The notes beneath the pieces were generated by a model. The model was not told the origin of the DNA and ran no database searches. It was given only the letters and a program-made list of their open reading frames with translations. From Lacrimispora xylanolytica (GTDB lineage: Bacteria > Bacillota > Clostridia > Lachnospirales > Lachnospiraceae): 64,000 nt of DNA. Numbering within the stretch: the first letter of the stretch is position 1; every line of letters begins with the position of its first letter. The translations under genes were made by a program, and so were the position numbers. Location of the stretch: the NCBI RefSeq assembly GCF_026723765.1, contig NZ_CP113524.1, positions 1,473,001 to 1,537,000 of the forward strand. The letters run 5' to 3'. Shown piece after piece: positions 16,242 through 25,123 of this stretch.

Positions 16242-17348
16242 ATGACAATAGGAATTGTTGGATCAGGAAGAATGGGACAGGATCTTTTCTATTCCTTCAT
16301 GGAGTATGATTGCCAAGTCATACTGGTATCCAGGAACCCGGAGCAAATAGAAAAGATCACGAAGAAAACCCGGAAGATATTAAAAAGAGACCCAGGGCTT
16401 ATGGGAAAAGAAACTCCTATCATTACAGACAAGCTGGCTGACTTAGCTGGTTGTGATGTAATTATAGAGACTGTAATCGAAGATTTAGCTGTAAAGCAGG
16501 ATATCTTTCAAAGCTTGGAAGGGATTGCGAAAAACACTTGTATTTTTGCAACTAATTCTTCTTCTCTTGACGTAACAGATGTATTTTATGGTGTAAAGGA
16601 AAAAGAGCGATGCCTGGGACTTCACTATTTTTATCCATTAAAATTAATTTCCACAGCAGAAGTAAATGCAGGCCCTGATACAAGTGAGGATACGGTAACG
16701 GAAATGGTTAAATTTCTTTTAGTGACTGGCAGAAAACCTTTGGTATTAAGAGGAGAAAACCGTCTGGTGCTATCAAAGCTTTTAATCTCACTGGCCGCAT
16801 ACGCCTATAAGCTATCTTTAGACGGAGAATTGTCCTTAAATGAGCTTGACCAGATTACAAAGCAGGTACTTTTATTTGGAATATTTGAAATGGTGGATTC
16901 CACCGGTTTTCCAGTTATTTCACAGTGTCTGACCAATCTGCCGGACAAACTCCATTCAACCCTTTATAAGCCTCTTCTTTTAGAAATTTCTGATCTCATG
17001 AAGCAGGGGAAAGAGGGAAGAAGGGGAGAGGGACTTTTATCCCTGGAAGATTCCCGTAAGAGAGATCCTGCATTTACTGGAAGCAGGGAAGAGTGTTATG
17101 AAAAATATGGGATAAGATTTCTTGCCTTTCTGCTGAATGAAATTGCGCGGTACATGGAAGACCCTCTCTTAGATAATAAGCAGGTTCAGGAGAGCGTAGA
17201 GGAAGTCTTAGGCCTGTCTGCTTCATTAAAAGCTCTTTATAAGGAATTAAAAGAGGAAAAGCTTTTAGAAACCTTAAATGCAGAATATAAAAAGTCATTG
17301 GATCCGTTGTTTCTTCCGGCAGATTTAAAGGTATATGGTGAACATTAG
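16242..17348 (+). CDS. 3-hydroxyacyl-CoA dehydrogenase family protein
   Basis: 368 aa with an NAD-binding Rossmann start (IGIVGSGRMGQDLF) and the family segments IIETVIEDLAVK, FATNSSSLDV and LHYFYPL, the last being a variant of the HFFNP catalytic His motif. The C-terminal helical domain is longer than usual and ends with charged sequence. It would reduce a 3-oxoacyl thioester or oxidise a 3-hydroxyacyl one. As no FabG-type ketoreductase is in the cluster, this is the likely beta-keto reducing enzyme (inference). Confidence 0.88.
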   Translation: MTIGIVGSGRMGQDLFYSFMEYDCQVILVSRNPEQIEKITKKTRKILKRDPGLMGKETPIITDKLADLAGCDVIIETVIEDLAVKQDIFQSLEGIAKNTCIFATNSSSLDVTDVFYGVKEKERCLGLHYFYPLKLISTAEVNAGPDTSEDTVTEMVKFLLVTGRKPLVLRGENRLVLSKLLISLAAYAYKLSLDGELSLNELDQITKQVLLFGIFEMVDSTGFPVISQCLTNLPDKLHSTLYKPLLLEISDLMKQGKEGRRGEGLLSLEDSRKRDPAFTGSREECYEKYGIRFLAFLLNEIARYMEDPLLDNKQVQESVEEVLGLSASLKALYKELKEEKLLETLNAEYKKSLDPLFLPADLKVYGEH

Positions 17349-17357
17349 GGGGTATCC

Positions 17358-18584
17358 ATGAAAGAAAAAAAGACCGTTATTACAGGTATGGGAATGATAA
17401 ATGCTTTAGGAAATACCATGGAAGAAAGCTTTTGTAACATGATAAAGGGGGCTTCTGGAGTAAAGCAGATCACGCTGTTCGATCCGTCTGAATTAGAGAC
17501 GCAGATCGGGGCTCAGGTAGATGACAGCTTTTTAGAAAAGGCAAAAGAGCTGATAAAAAAGAGAGAACGAGGCAAGATGACCCGCTTGACCCAGATGGCG
17601 TTGGTTGCGGCAGATGAGGCGGTCAAAGACAGTTTCATTGATTTTGAAGCCTGTGACAGAAGCCGGGTGGCCGTAATCTTGGGAATTGTAACCACTGCTT
17701 ACGGTGATGTGGAAAAAGAACAATCAGAAAGTAACAGCATTGTGAAATCCATGCCCAATGCTCCCAGCGCCTGGATCTCCATCCGCTATGGGCTGAAAGG
17801 ACCCAATTTTAATGTATCCACTGCCTGTGCTTCATCTGCCTATGCAATTGCACTGGGGCAGCAGCTGATTCAGTCAGGCCTTGCTGATGTGGTCATTACA
17901 GGGGGGGGCGATTCCCACATTCAAAAAGACTATATCAGGGGCTTTAATCAGATCATGACTCTTTCCGTAAGGAATGAAACGCCCAAAACGGCCTGCTGTC
18001 CGTTCTCCAAAAACCGGGATGGATTTGTAATGGGAGAAGGGGCTGGTATCATGATCTTAGAATCCGAGGAGCATGCAAAGAAACGGGGAGCCAGAATCTA
18101 TGCAGAGGTAGGTGGCTGTGCCATTACAAGCGATGCAGGAGATATCACTGCACCGGAAGCAGATGGTGTGATGATGGCAAAGACCATGCAGCTTTCTATG
18201 GAACAGGCAGGAGTGAAGCCGGAAGATATTGATTATATCAACGCCCATGGCACCTCCACCTATTTAAATGATAAATACGAGACCATGGCAATTAAATCCT
18301 GCTTTGGACCCCATGCGGATAAGCTTTGCGTATCCTCAACCAAATCCATGATTGGTCATACCGTGGGGGCTTCCGGAGTTATCGAGGGAATTGTTACGGT
18401 TTTAACAATGGATAGGGGCATCATAACCCCCACCATTAATTATAAAGAGCCGGACCCGGAACTGGATTTGAATTACGTACCCAATGTTCCTATCCAAAAA
18501 GCGGTGAACGTGGCAATCTCTAACTCCTTCGGTTTTGGAGGCCATAATGCCAGCATATTATATAGAAAATACGAAGGAGAATGA
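17358..18584 (+). CDS. 3-oxoacyl-ACP synthase II (FabF/KASII-like ketosynthase)
   Basis: 408 aa with an intact ketosynthase active site: C157 in STACASS, H297 in NAHGTS, K329 and H334 in STKSMIGH, and the FGFGGHN ending. It should carry out decarboxylative chain extension with malonyl-ACP. No chain-length-factor partner gene is present, so the arrangement resembles a fatty acid synthase more than a classic type II PKS. The acyltransferase at 22220 and the ACPs are its probable partners. Confidence 0.92.
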   Translation: MKEKKTVITGMGMINALGNTMEESFCNMIKGASGVKQITLFDPSELETQIGAQVDDSFLEKAKELIKKRERGKMTRLTQMALVAADEAVKDSFIDFEACDRSRVAVILGIVTTAYGDVEKEQSESNSIVKSMPNAPSAWISIRYGLKGPNFNVSTACASSAYAIALGQQLIQSGLADVVITGGGDSHIQKDYIRGFNQIMTLSVRNETPKTACCPFSKNRDGFVMGEGAGIMILESEEHAKKRGARIYAEVGGCAITSDAGDITAPEADGVMMAKTMQLSMEQAGVKPEDIDYINAHGTSTYLNDKYETMAIKSCFGPHADKLCVSSTKSMIGHTVGASGVIEGIVTVLTMDRGIITPTINYKEPDPELDLNYVPNVPIQKAVNVAISNSFGFGGHNASILYRKYEGE

Positions 18585-18586
18585 AG

Positions 18587-19588
18587 ATGAGAAAATATTT
18601 AGTTACTGGCGGTGCCGGATTTATCGGTTCAAACTTCGTGAAGTATTTATATGAGAAGGAAAAGGATATTCATGTGACTGTACTGGATAAGCTTACCTAT
18701 TCCGGTAATATGGACAATCTGGCAGATGTCATAGACCGGGAAGATTTTGAGTTTGTAAAAGGAGATATCTGTGATTCCAATCTGGTAGAGACACTGATGG
18801 AGGGGATTCATGTAGTGGTCAATTTTGCAGCAGAGGTTGCGGTGGACCGCTCCATTGGAAACACACAGGACTTTTTAATGACGGATGTGATCGGGGTGTA
18901 TGTACTCCTTGAGCATGCCTTAAAGAACCGGGAGACCCTTGAAAAGTTTATTCAGATCTCAACAGATGAGGTGTATGGACAGATTCAGGAGGGAAGTTTT
19001 TATGAGACCTCAGAATTAAAGCCAAGAAATCCCTATTCTGCCTCAAAGACAGGAGGAGATCGTCTGGCATACAGCTATTTTGCTACTTATGGACTTCCTG
19101 TCTGCATTACACGAGCTTCCAATACCTACGGACCCTTTGCATATCCGGAAAAGGTTATTCCCCTTTTTATCACCAATCTTTACGAAGGAATTCCGGTTCC
19201 CGTATTTGGTGACGGCAGTCAGATCAGAGACTGGCTTTATGTAAAAGATCATTGCAGCGGGATTTATCAGGTAATAAAAGAAGGCAGAAGTGGAGAAGTG
19301 TATAATGTAGGTGGTGCCCAGGAAGTCACAAATCTGGATCTGACAAAACGAATTCTGACTCTTATGGGAAAAGACGAATCCCTGATTCGCTATGTCAATG
19401 ACAGACCGGGCCACGATCTTCGCTACAGCTTAAATACGGATAAACTAAGGGCTCTTGGCTGGCAGCCCCAATTTGATATCACTTCCGGGCTTTCAAAGAC
19501 AGTGGATTGGTATGTCAATCATGTGGAGTATTGGAAAAAATTAAGAGATGGAATGGATCAGCGCTATTTCAAAGGTTTTTGGAATTAA
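18587..19588 (+). CDS. rmlB: dTDP-glucose 4,6-dehydratase (RmlB)
   Basis: The enzyme converts dTDP-glucose to the 4-keto-6-deoxy sugar. The 333-aa extended SDR protein has GGAGFIGSN for NAD, the STDEVYG loop with the catalytic Asp/Glu region, YSASK with catalytic Tyr/Lys, and the C-terminal RPGHDLRY segment typical of RmlB. AAGGAG at 18574-18579 is seven bases from ATG 18587 but only one from the in-frame ATG at 18581, so I favour 18587. RmlC and RmlD are not in the window; the epimerase/reductase at 20546 may take over. Confidence 0.92.
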   Translation: MRKYLVTGGAGFIGSNFVKYLYEKEKDIHVTVLDKLTYSGNMDNLADVIDREDFEFVKGDICDSNLVETLMEGIHVVVNFAAEVAVDRSIGNTQDFLMTDVIGVYVLLEHALKNRETLEKFIQISTDEVYGQIQEGSFYETSELKPRNPYSASKTGGDRLAYSYFATYGLPVCITRASNTYGPFAYPEKVIPLFITNLYEGIPVPVFGDGSQIRDWLYVKDHCSGIYQVIKEGRSGEVYNVGGAQEVTNLDLTKRILTLMGKDESLIRYVNDRPGHDLRYSLNTDKLRALGWQPQFDITSGLSKTVDWYVNHVEYWKKLRDGMDQRYFKGFWN

Positions 19589-19602
19589 GAGCAGGAGGCA
19601 GC

Positions 19603-19845
19603 ATGAAAAATCTGATACTGTATGCTTCAAGAAATAATACCACAGAGGAAACGGTTTTAAGGATTAAGTCACATGCAATAGAACCCATTGATATCTATAA
19701 GATATCAGAGACCGGGGATATCTCCTCTCAGAGCTTTATTATAAAAATGATTTTAATTGAGATAGCAAATAAGAATCACTTTGATTCCAATAAGGCGGAT
19801 ACCCGTAAGGAAGAGGCTATTTCAGAACTGATAAAGCGGTTTTAG
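19603..19845 (+). CDS. Small protein of unknown function in the cluster
   Basis: 80 aa, starting at ATG 19603 behind GCAGGAGG. The first residues (MKNLILYASRNNTTEETV) resemble the first strand and phosphate loop of flavodoxins. The rest is too short for a flavodoxin and has no FMN-binding loops. A longer in-frame start exists at 19507 inside rmlB but has no ribosome site. It may be a remnant of a flavodoxin or a small accessory protein. I cannot assign a function. Confidence 0.55.
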   Translation: MKNLILYASRNNTTEETVLRIKSHAIEPIDIYKISETGDISSQSFIIKMILIEIANKNHFDSNKADTRKEEAISELIKRF

Positions 19846-19850
19846 CCGGT

Positions 19851-20549
19851 ATGTATGGACTTTTTACTCTGGTGGAACGTGGTGCGGTGGTTCTGATAAA
19901 GGAACATGTGTATCTGGCAGACTTAGACAGGTGCAGAAAAGTAAGTGAAATCCCTTTTGAAGCTTATTTATTAAAAGAAGAGAAAGAACAGTTAGATCAA
20001 ATTACGATTCCAAGGTCAAGAAACAGGGCAATGCTCCGGCGTTCCCTGACCAGAATGATAATAAGCAGTTTTTTAAGCTGTTCCCCTGATACGCTCCGGT
20101 TTTGCAGAAATTCCTACGGAAAGCCCTATGTTTTAGAGCCTGTCACTGATTTGACATTCAATCTATCCCACAGCGAAAATTATCTTGTCCTGATTGCTGA
20201 TAAGAACCGGGAGATAGGCATAGATATAGAAACAGCCCATTCCTTACAAAAAAGAAAGTATAAGAATCTGGAGGGGATTTATTCCGGGAAAGAGTTTGCC
20301 TCTTATGAGAGACTTTTGCCAGGAGAAAAGTATGAGATGTTTTGCAGAACCTGGGTCATGAAAGAAGCGATCACAAAGGCTCTCTCATTTGGTCTTACCG
20401 CTGATTTAGGTGAGATATCACTTCCGGTAGAAGAGGTTTCTTCAGACGCCATACAGTCTTTTGAATGTTACGGTAGAGTGTTAAAGATTCAATGGATCAA
20501 AAGAGAAGATTATCTGATTGCAATTGCATATGGGGAGGAAATTATATGA
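19851..20549 (+). CDS. Sfp-type 4'-phosphopantetheinyl transferase
   Basis: 232 aa. The family motifs are FNLSHSENY, IGIDIE (metal-binding Asp and Glu) and WVMKEAITKALSFGL (the WxxKEAxxK signature). It transfers phosphopantetheine from CoA to carrier-protein serines, here probably S32 of ACP1 and S45 of ACP2. ATG 19851 has only a weak ribosome site. GTG codons shortly downstream (for example 19872) are alternatives, and translation may be coupled to the gene six bases upstream. A dedicated PPTase supports a secondary-metabolite rather than a housekeeping role. Confidence 0.9.
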   Translation: MYGLFTLVERGAVVLIKEHVYLADLDRCRKVSEIPFEAYLLKEEKEQLDQITIPRSRNRAMLRRSLTRMIISSFLSCSPDTLRFCRNSYGKPYVLEPVTDLTFNLSHSENYLVLIADKNREIGIDIETAHSLQKRKYKNLEGIYSGKEFASYERLLPGEKYEMFCRTWVMKEAITKALSFGLTADLGEISLPVEEVSSDAIQSFECYGRVLKIQWIKREDYLIAIAYGEEII

Positions 20550-21415
20550 AAGTGCTGATCACAGGCGTCAATGGATTTGTGGGTGGGTATCTTTTTTCCA
20601 GACTCAAGACACTGGATCATAAAATCTATGGACTGGGAATGGAACCGTCTTCTCCTTATAACCTTGACGAATACTACTCGGTTGATATTACAAAGAAATT
20701 TCAGCTGAATCAGGAGTTTGATGCAATCATTCATCTGGCGGCACTAAACCGTACTACCATTGGTGCAGATATTGACAGTCATATCTTCCATCAGATCAAT
20801 GTGGAAGGAACAAGAAATCTCATTGAGTCCTGCGGATTTTCTAAGTTTATTTATATTTCCACTGCTGCGGTTTATGCAAGGGATGATGAAGTTATCACAG
20901 AGGAATCTCCCATCGCTCCTATGGGAAATTACGCTAAGACAAAATATGAAGCAGAGCTTCTCTGCCAGAAGCTGATTCCCCATAAGAAGCTGATCATTCT
21001 TCGTCCTGTCAACATATCCGGAGCCGGACAAAGGAATATTGCGGCAGTTCCTCTGTTTTTTGAGCGGGCGTTGAATCACGAGGCTTTGGAGCTTTCTGTA
21101 GCTCCTTCTAAAACCATTCAGTTACTTGATGTAGATGATTTTGCAAAAGCCATCATTCAATGCCTTGAATGTTCCGGCAGTGGGATTTATAACCTGGCCC
21201 CAGAGGATTCTATGACCATGCTTCAGCTGGTTACTAAAATTCTTACTCTGTGCGGCTCCAAATCTTCGCTGATCTTAAAGGTAGATAAGGAGGAAGCGCC
21301 TTCCGTCATTTGTGCAGGAAAGGCTGGGCTTAAGATAAATTTTCAGGCATCAAAGTCCATGAATCAAATACTGGAAAATTATTATGAATCACGAAAGAGA
21401 GGAACGAAAGGATGA
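20546..21415 (+). CDS. NAD(P)-dependent epimerase/dehydratase, sugar-nucleotide SDR
   Basis: 289 aa extended SDR protein: ITGVNGFVGGYL binds the nucleotide, ISTAAVYA holds the catalytic Ser and YAKTKYEAE the Tyr/Lys pair. It follows the PPTase with an ATGA overlap. GGGAGGAA precedes ATG 20546; a longer in-frame ORF into the PPTase gene is a shadow. It probably modifies the 4-keto-6-deoxy sugar made by RmlB, by reduction or epimerisation; the exact reaction cannot be read from sequence. Confidence 0.87.
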   Translation: MKVLITGVNGFVGGYLFSRLKTLDHKIYGLGMEPSSPYNLDEYYSVDITKKFQLNQEFDAIIHLAALNRTTIGADIDSHIFHQINVEGTRNLIESCGFSKFIYISTAAVYARDDEVITEESPIAPMGNYAKTKYEAELLCQKLIPHKKLIILRPVNISGAGQRNIAAVPLFFERALNHEALELSVAPSKTIQLLDVDDFAKAIIQCLECSGSGIYNLAPEDSMTMLQLVTKILTLCGSKSSLILKVDKEEAPSVICAGKAGLKINFQASKSMNQILENYYESRKRGTKG

Positions 21416-22044
21416 AAGTACTGGTCATAGCATCCCATATTGATGATGAAGTGTTAGGATGCGGAGGAACCATTAAAAAGCATACAAAAGCAGGAGACCA
21501 GGTCTATGTGGTATTTATCAGTTCTAAAGATTCCAAGCGCTTTGATGAGGCGATTATGAACACAAGAAAAGCTCATGCAAAAAAAGCTGCAGATGTGCTG
21601 GGAATACAGGCGATATTTTTCGCAGACCATCCCCTCATCATGTTAGATACCATTCCGCAGCTTGATATCGTAACATCTCTGGAGCGCATTATCTATGAAA
21701 TAAAGCCGGAAGTTCTGTACTGTCATTATGATGCTGATATGAATTCAGACCACCGTATTGTTTCTCAGGCAGCCATGGTCTGGTGCCGTCCGTCAAAAAC
21801 TCCCTTTTTAAAGAAAGTATTGTTTTATGAAATATTTGCTTCCACCCAAAAGTTTAATCCCAATTACTATGTAGATATCAGTCACGAGATAGAGGATAAG
21901 CTGGAGGCTCTTTCTGTTTATTCCACAGAAAACAATGCCCAGACAAGAACCCTGGATACCAGCAGACTGGTGGCAGGATATCGGGGAGCGGAAGTCAATA
22001 CGGCCTATGCGGAAGCATTTTATTTATACCGGGAAATAGGATAG
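21412..22044 (+). CDS. PIG-L/LmbE-type deacetylase
   Basis: 210 aa. The zinc-binding start is SHIDDEVLGCGGT, a variant of AHPDDE, with the third ligand region at HYDADMNSDHR. Members remove acetyl groups from N-acetylated sugars or pseudo-disaccharides. The gene overlaps the epimerase by four bases (ATGA). In the cluster it probably frees an amino group on an aminosugar or another N-acyl intermediate. Confidence 0.88.
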   Translation: MKVLVIASHIDDEVLGCGGTIKKHTKAGDQVYVVFISSKDSKRFDEAIMNTRKAHAKKAADVLGIQAIFFADHPLIMLDTIPQLDIVTSLERIIYEIKPEVLYCHYDADMNSDHRIVSQAAMVWCRPSKTPFLKKVLFYEIFASTQKFNPNYYVDISHEIEDKLEALSVYSTENNAQTRTLDTSRLVAGYRGAEVNTAYAEAFYLYREIG

Positions 22045-22077
22045 AGGAACCACTTTTAATTGGAGAGGAGTGTGGAA

Positions 22078-22230
22078 GTGTTGTTAAAAGGAATCAAACT
22101 GTTATCAATGTGTATCACAGCTATTATTTTATCTTCCGTCAGCTGGTTTCTATGGGACAAGCGGACCAATAAGATCTATTTTAAGACCAAACGGAATCAT
22201 AAAGATATAGGAGACACTTATGGAACGTAA
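22078..22230 (+). CDS. Small single-pass membrane protein
   Basis: A 50-aa reading frame from GTG 22078 with a strong GGAGAGGAG seven bases upstream. Residues ~5-26 form one hydrophobic segment (LLSMCITAIILSSVSWFLW), followed by a basic tail rich in Lys/Arg. The last 11 bases overlap the acyltransferase gene. It fills what would otherwise be the largest hole in the cluster. No family recognised; it may anchor partner enzymes to the membrane. Confidence 0.55.
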   Translation: MLLKGIKLLSMCITAIILSSVSWFLWDKRTNKIYFKTKRNHKDIGDTYGT

Positions 22231-23173
22231 CCTTTTAAAGAAAACCAGTATGGCAATGATGTTTGCAGGAATCGGTACGGATTATCGAAAGGCAATTCAA
22301 AAGCTTCCAGGAGAGGAAAGAGAAAAAATCCGTCAGCTTTCCGCCTTATTAAAAGACAGATATGAGCTTGATATTGATTCCTACTTAGATGGTAATCCTC
22401 TGGATACCGTAAACAATTTTTATAACTGGCTATCCATCTACACCTGTGACTATGTGATCTACCAGTGGTATGCCTCTCAGGGCGTGGTGCCGGACTATCT
22501 CATCGGATACAGTATGGGGCTCATAACAGCACTGGCCTGCAGTCATGCCATTTCATTTGAAGATGGGGCTTTTTTGCTATATGAAATCAATCAAAAGGAA
22601 AGTAAAAAAGAAGGTATGGCTACCATCATCGGGTTTGAGAAGGAGGCACTTTTTCAGATCATAAAGGATAGCCATTGTGAGGATAGGGTATTTATAGCCT
22701 GCGAAAATAATCCCTATTGTTTTGGAATCTCAGGATATGAAAGTGCGATCCGGTCTGTTTGTGAGATGGCAGCAGAAAGAGGTGCTCTTAATATCTATGC
22801 CATTGATTCTAAATTTGCATTCCATACTCCTCTTTACCATACAAAGGAGAGAGATTTATCCGTCAGTGTAGAAAAAATCAAAATGGTTGATTCTGCCATT
22901 CCCGTGATATCCAGTATTGATCAGAGCATTCGATGGACAGCGAAAGATCTTTCGGAGGAATTGATACGGAATATGTATAGCACCATGAAATGGGGTAAAT
23001 CAATTTCCCTTCTCTCTCAGTCAGGTACCAAACGTTTTATTGAGGTGGGATTGGGAAAGGGATTGACGAAAATATCAAGATCCATGGAAGATACCTGCCG
23101 GTTTGATACCTTTGATACGGTAAGTAAAGACATTGCCAGTTATGCCACTGTTTTAGTATCGGTGCAAGCTTAA
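22220..23173 (+). CDS. Malonyl-CoA:ACP acyltransferase-like protein (AT)
   Basis: 317 aa with the FabD/AT fold. The nucleophile S98 sits in GYSMG where most ATs have GHSxG, and FHTPLY carries the conserved His in the second half. It should load malonyl (or another extender) groups onto the ACPs for FabF. The Tyr beside the serine may alter specificity. It starts inside the small membrane protein gene behind a GGAG site and is the last biosynthetic gene before the cofactor genes, 11 bases ahead of moaA. Confidence 0.85.
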   Translation: MERNLLKKTSMAMMFAGIGTDYRKAIQKLPGEEREKIRQLSALLKDRYELDIDSYLDGNPLDTVNNFYNWLSIYTCDYVIYQWYASQGVVPDYLIGYSMGLITALACSHAISFEDGAFLLYEINQKESKKEGMATIIGFEKEALFQIIKDSHCEDRVFIACENNPYCFGISGYESAIRSVCEMAAERGALNIYAIDSKFAFHTPLYHTKERDLSVSVEKIKMVDSAIPVISSIDQSIRWTAKDLSEELIRNMYSTMKWGKSISLLSQSGTKRFIEVGLGKGLTKISRSMEDTCRFDTFDTVSKDIASYATVLVSVQA

Positions 23174-23184
23174 AAGGATAAGAA

Positions 23185-24165
23185 ATGATAGATCAATTCA
23201 AAAGAGACATCAATTACATAAGAATATCAGTCACAGACAGGTGTAACCTCGCCTGCGTATACTGTATGCCAAAAGACGGTGCTGTCTTTCTTCCAAAGAG
23301 CGAGATATTGACTTTTGAAGAAATCATCAGGCTATGCCGCTGCTTTGCCCGATTGGGAATTAAGCATGTGAAGATTACAGGCGGGGAACCACTCGTCAGT
23401 AAGGATATCATTTCCCTGGTGGGAGAGATGAAACGGTTGGAAGGAATCAGCCGTGTTACCCTGACTACCAATGGAGCACTATTAATGGAGCACCTTCCCG
23501 GCCTTATTGAAGCAGGATTAGACGGGGTAAATATCAGTCTTGACACCTTAACCTCAGACCGATACAAGGAAATTACTAGAAGAGATTGCTTTCATCAGGT
23601 GTACTCTGCCATAGAAGAAGCGGTTAAGTACAACGAATTACAGGTTAAGATCAACTGTGTTCCCATGGCTGATACATCAAAAGAAGATATAAAAGGCCTT
23701 GCGGGACTTGCCAGAAGAAATCGGTTAAGTGTAAGGTTTATCGAGATGATGCCCATAGGATTAGGTAGGAATTATACCTTCTGTAAAGAAGAGGAGCTTC
23801 GCGCCCTGATCACTCACACCTACGGAGAGATGACTCCCATTTCTTCTGCAAAAGGGGGCGGCCCAGCCAATTACTATTCCTTACCAGGATTTGTTGGTTC
23901 CATCGGGTTTATCAGTGCCATGTCTCATAAATTCTGTAACGAATGCAACCGGATTCGACTGACCGCGGACGGGTATTTAAAGACCTGCCTTCAATATGAA
24001 AAAGGCTGGGATTTAAAATCCATATTAAGACGAGAAACCAGTGATGTTACCTTAGAACGGGCCATTGCACTTGGTATTTATGGAAAGCCGGATGGACACA
24101 GCTTTCATACTCCCCAGTACCCGGAGTACTATGAGCAGGAGTATATGTCCCAGATTGGCGGATAA
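23185..24165 (+). CDS. moaA: GTP 3',8-cyclase MoaA
   Basis: MoaA is a radical SAM enzyme that begins pyranopterin synthesis by rearranging GTP. The 326-aa protein has the N-terminal cluster motif C-N-L-A-C-V-Y-C (CxxxCxxC) and the C-terminal second cluster motif FCNECNR...C. It opens the tungsten cofactor block, 11 bases after the AT gene, which indicates co-transcription with the biosynthetic cluster. Confidence 0.95.
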   Translation: MIDQFKRDINYIRISVTDRCNLACVYCMPKDGAVFLPKSEILTFEEIIRLCRCFARLGIKHVKITGGEPLVSKDIISLVGEMKRLEGISRVTLTTNGALLMEHLPGLIEAGLDGVNISLDTLTSDRYKEITRRDCFHQVYSAIEEAVKYNELQVKINCVPMADTSKEDIKGLAGLARRNRLSVRFIEMMPIGLGRNYTFCKEEELRALITHTYGEMTPISSAKGGGPANYYSLPGFVGSIGFISAMSHKFCNECNRIRLTADGYLKTCLQYEKGWDLKSILRRETSDVTLERAIALGIYGKPDGHSFHTPQYPEYYEQEYMSQIGG

Positions 24166-24209
24166 GGAAAAGGAAGTCTCAAAGCAATTAATAATTATAA
24201 AAGGATAGG

Positions 24210-25115
24210 ATGGAACAAACGATGAAAGATGTACGAATGATATTATTAAGTCTTATGGCATGTATCTTATTAATGGGATGCAACACTGTCAAAACCTCAG
24301 AAACAACAGCGCAGACCCAGCCTGTAACAACCACTGCAGCAGGTAAGAGTAATGAGGCAGTCCCGGTAAAAGGTAAAATTATCCTATCCACGACCACAAG
24401 TACCCAGGACTCCGGGCTTTTAGATGTGATTCTTCCTGATTTTACAAAAAAGACAGGCTGGGAAGTGGATACTGTAGCGGTTGGCACCGGGGAAGCATTA
24501 AAAATGGGAGAAAGCGGTGAGGCAGATGTTCTTCTTGTTCATGCCAAGGCCAAAGAAGAGGAATTCATCAAAGCTGGGTATGGTGTAAAACGATACGATG
24601 TCATGTATAATGATTTTGTGGTGGTAGGACGAACTGGAAAGATAGAGCCTAATGAAGACGTTAAGACAACGTTCCAGGCTATTTTCGACAATCAGTATCC
24701 CTTTGTTTCCAGAGGAGATGATTCGGGTACCAATACAAAAGAGCTTTCTATTTGGAAATCCTTAAATCTTACACCCGATCAGAATCCCAATTATCTAAGC
24801 TCTGGTCAGGGAATGGGAGCGACGCTTCTCATGGCAGATGAAAAAGGTGCCTATACCTTATCTGACCGTGCCACCTGGCTGACTACCAAAGAGAAAACTT
24901 CCATGGATATCATCTGTGAAAAGGATACCCAGCTTCTTAATTATTATGGAGTCATTGCGGTAAATCCTAAGCAGAATTCCAAGATCAATGAGGAGGGAGC
25001 AAAGGATTTTGTAGACTGGATTCTGTCGGAAGATACCCAAAAGCTCATTGGAAGCTATGGAATGGATGAATATGGACAGTCCTTATTTACTCCCAATGCA
25101 GGGGCCAATGAGTAA
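24210..25115 (+). CDS. tupA: Tungstate ABC transporter substrate-binding lipoprotein TupA
   Basis: 301 aa with a lipoprotein signal ending in the lipobox LMGC (lipidated C24) and a Thr-rich linker. The binding domain starts with STTTSTQDSGLL, the oxyanion-binding signature that separates TupA from molybdate ModA. It captures tungstate outside the cell and hands it to TupB. ATG 24210 follows AAGGA at four bases. Tungstate specificity is by family resemblance. Confidence 0.93.
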   Translation: MEQTMKDVRMILLSLMACILLMGCNTVKTSETTAQTQPVTTTAAGKSNEAVPVKGKIILSTTTSTQDSGLLDVILPDFTKKTGWEVDTVAVGTGEALKMGESGEADVLLVHAKAKEEEFIKAGYGVKRYDVMYNDFVVVGRTGKIEPNEDVKTTFQAIFDNQYPFVSRGDDSGTNTKELSIWKSLNLTPDQNPNYLSSGQGMGATLLMADEKGAYTLSDRATWLTTKEKTSMDIICEKDTQLLNYYGVIAVNPKQNSKINEEGAKDFVDWILSEDTQKLIGSYGMDEYGQSLFTPNAGANE

Positions 25116-25123
25116 AGGAGCAG

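Noticed and set aside
24188-24487. Minus-strand ORF opposite tupA and many similar antisense frames
   Set aside because: They are shadows of well-supported genes, without ribosome sites or known motifs.
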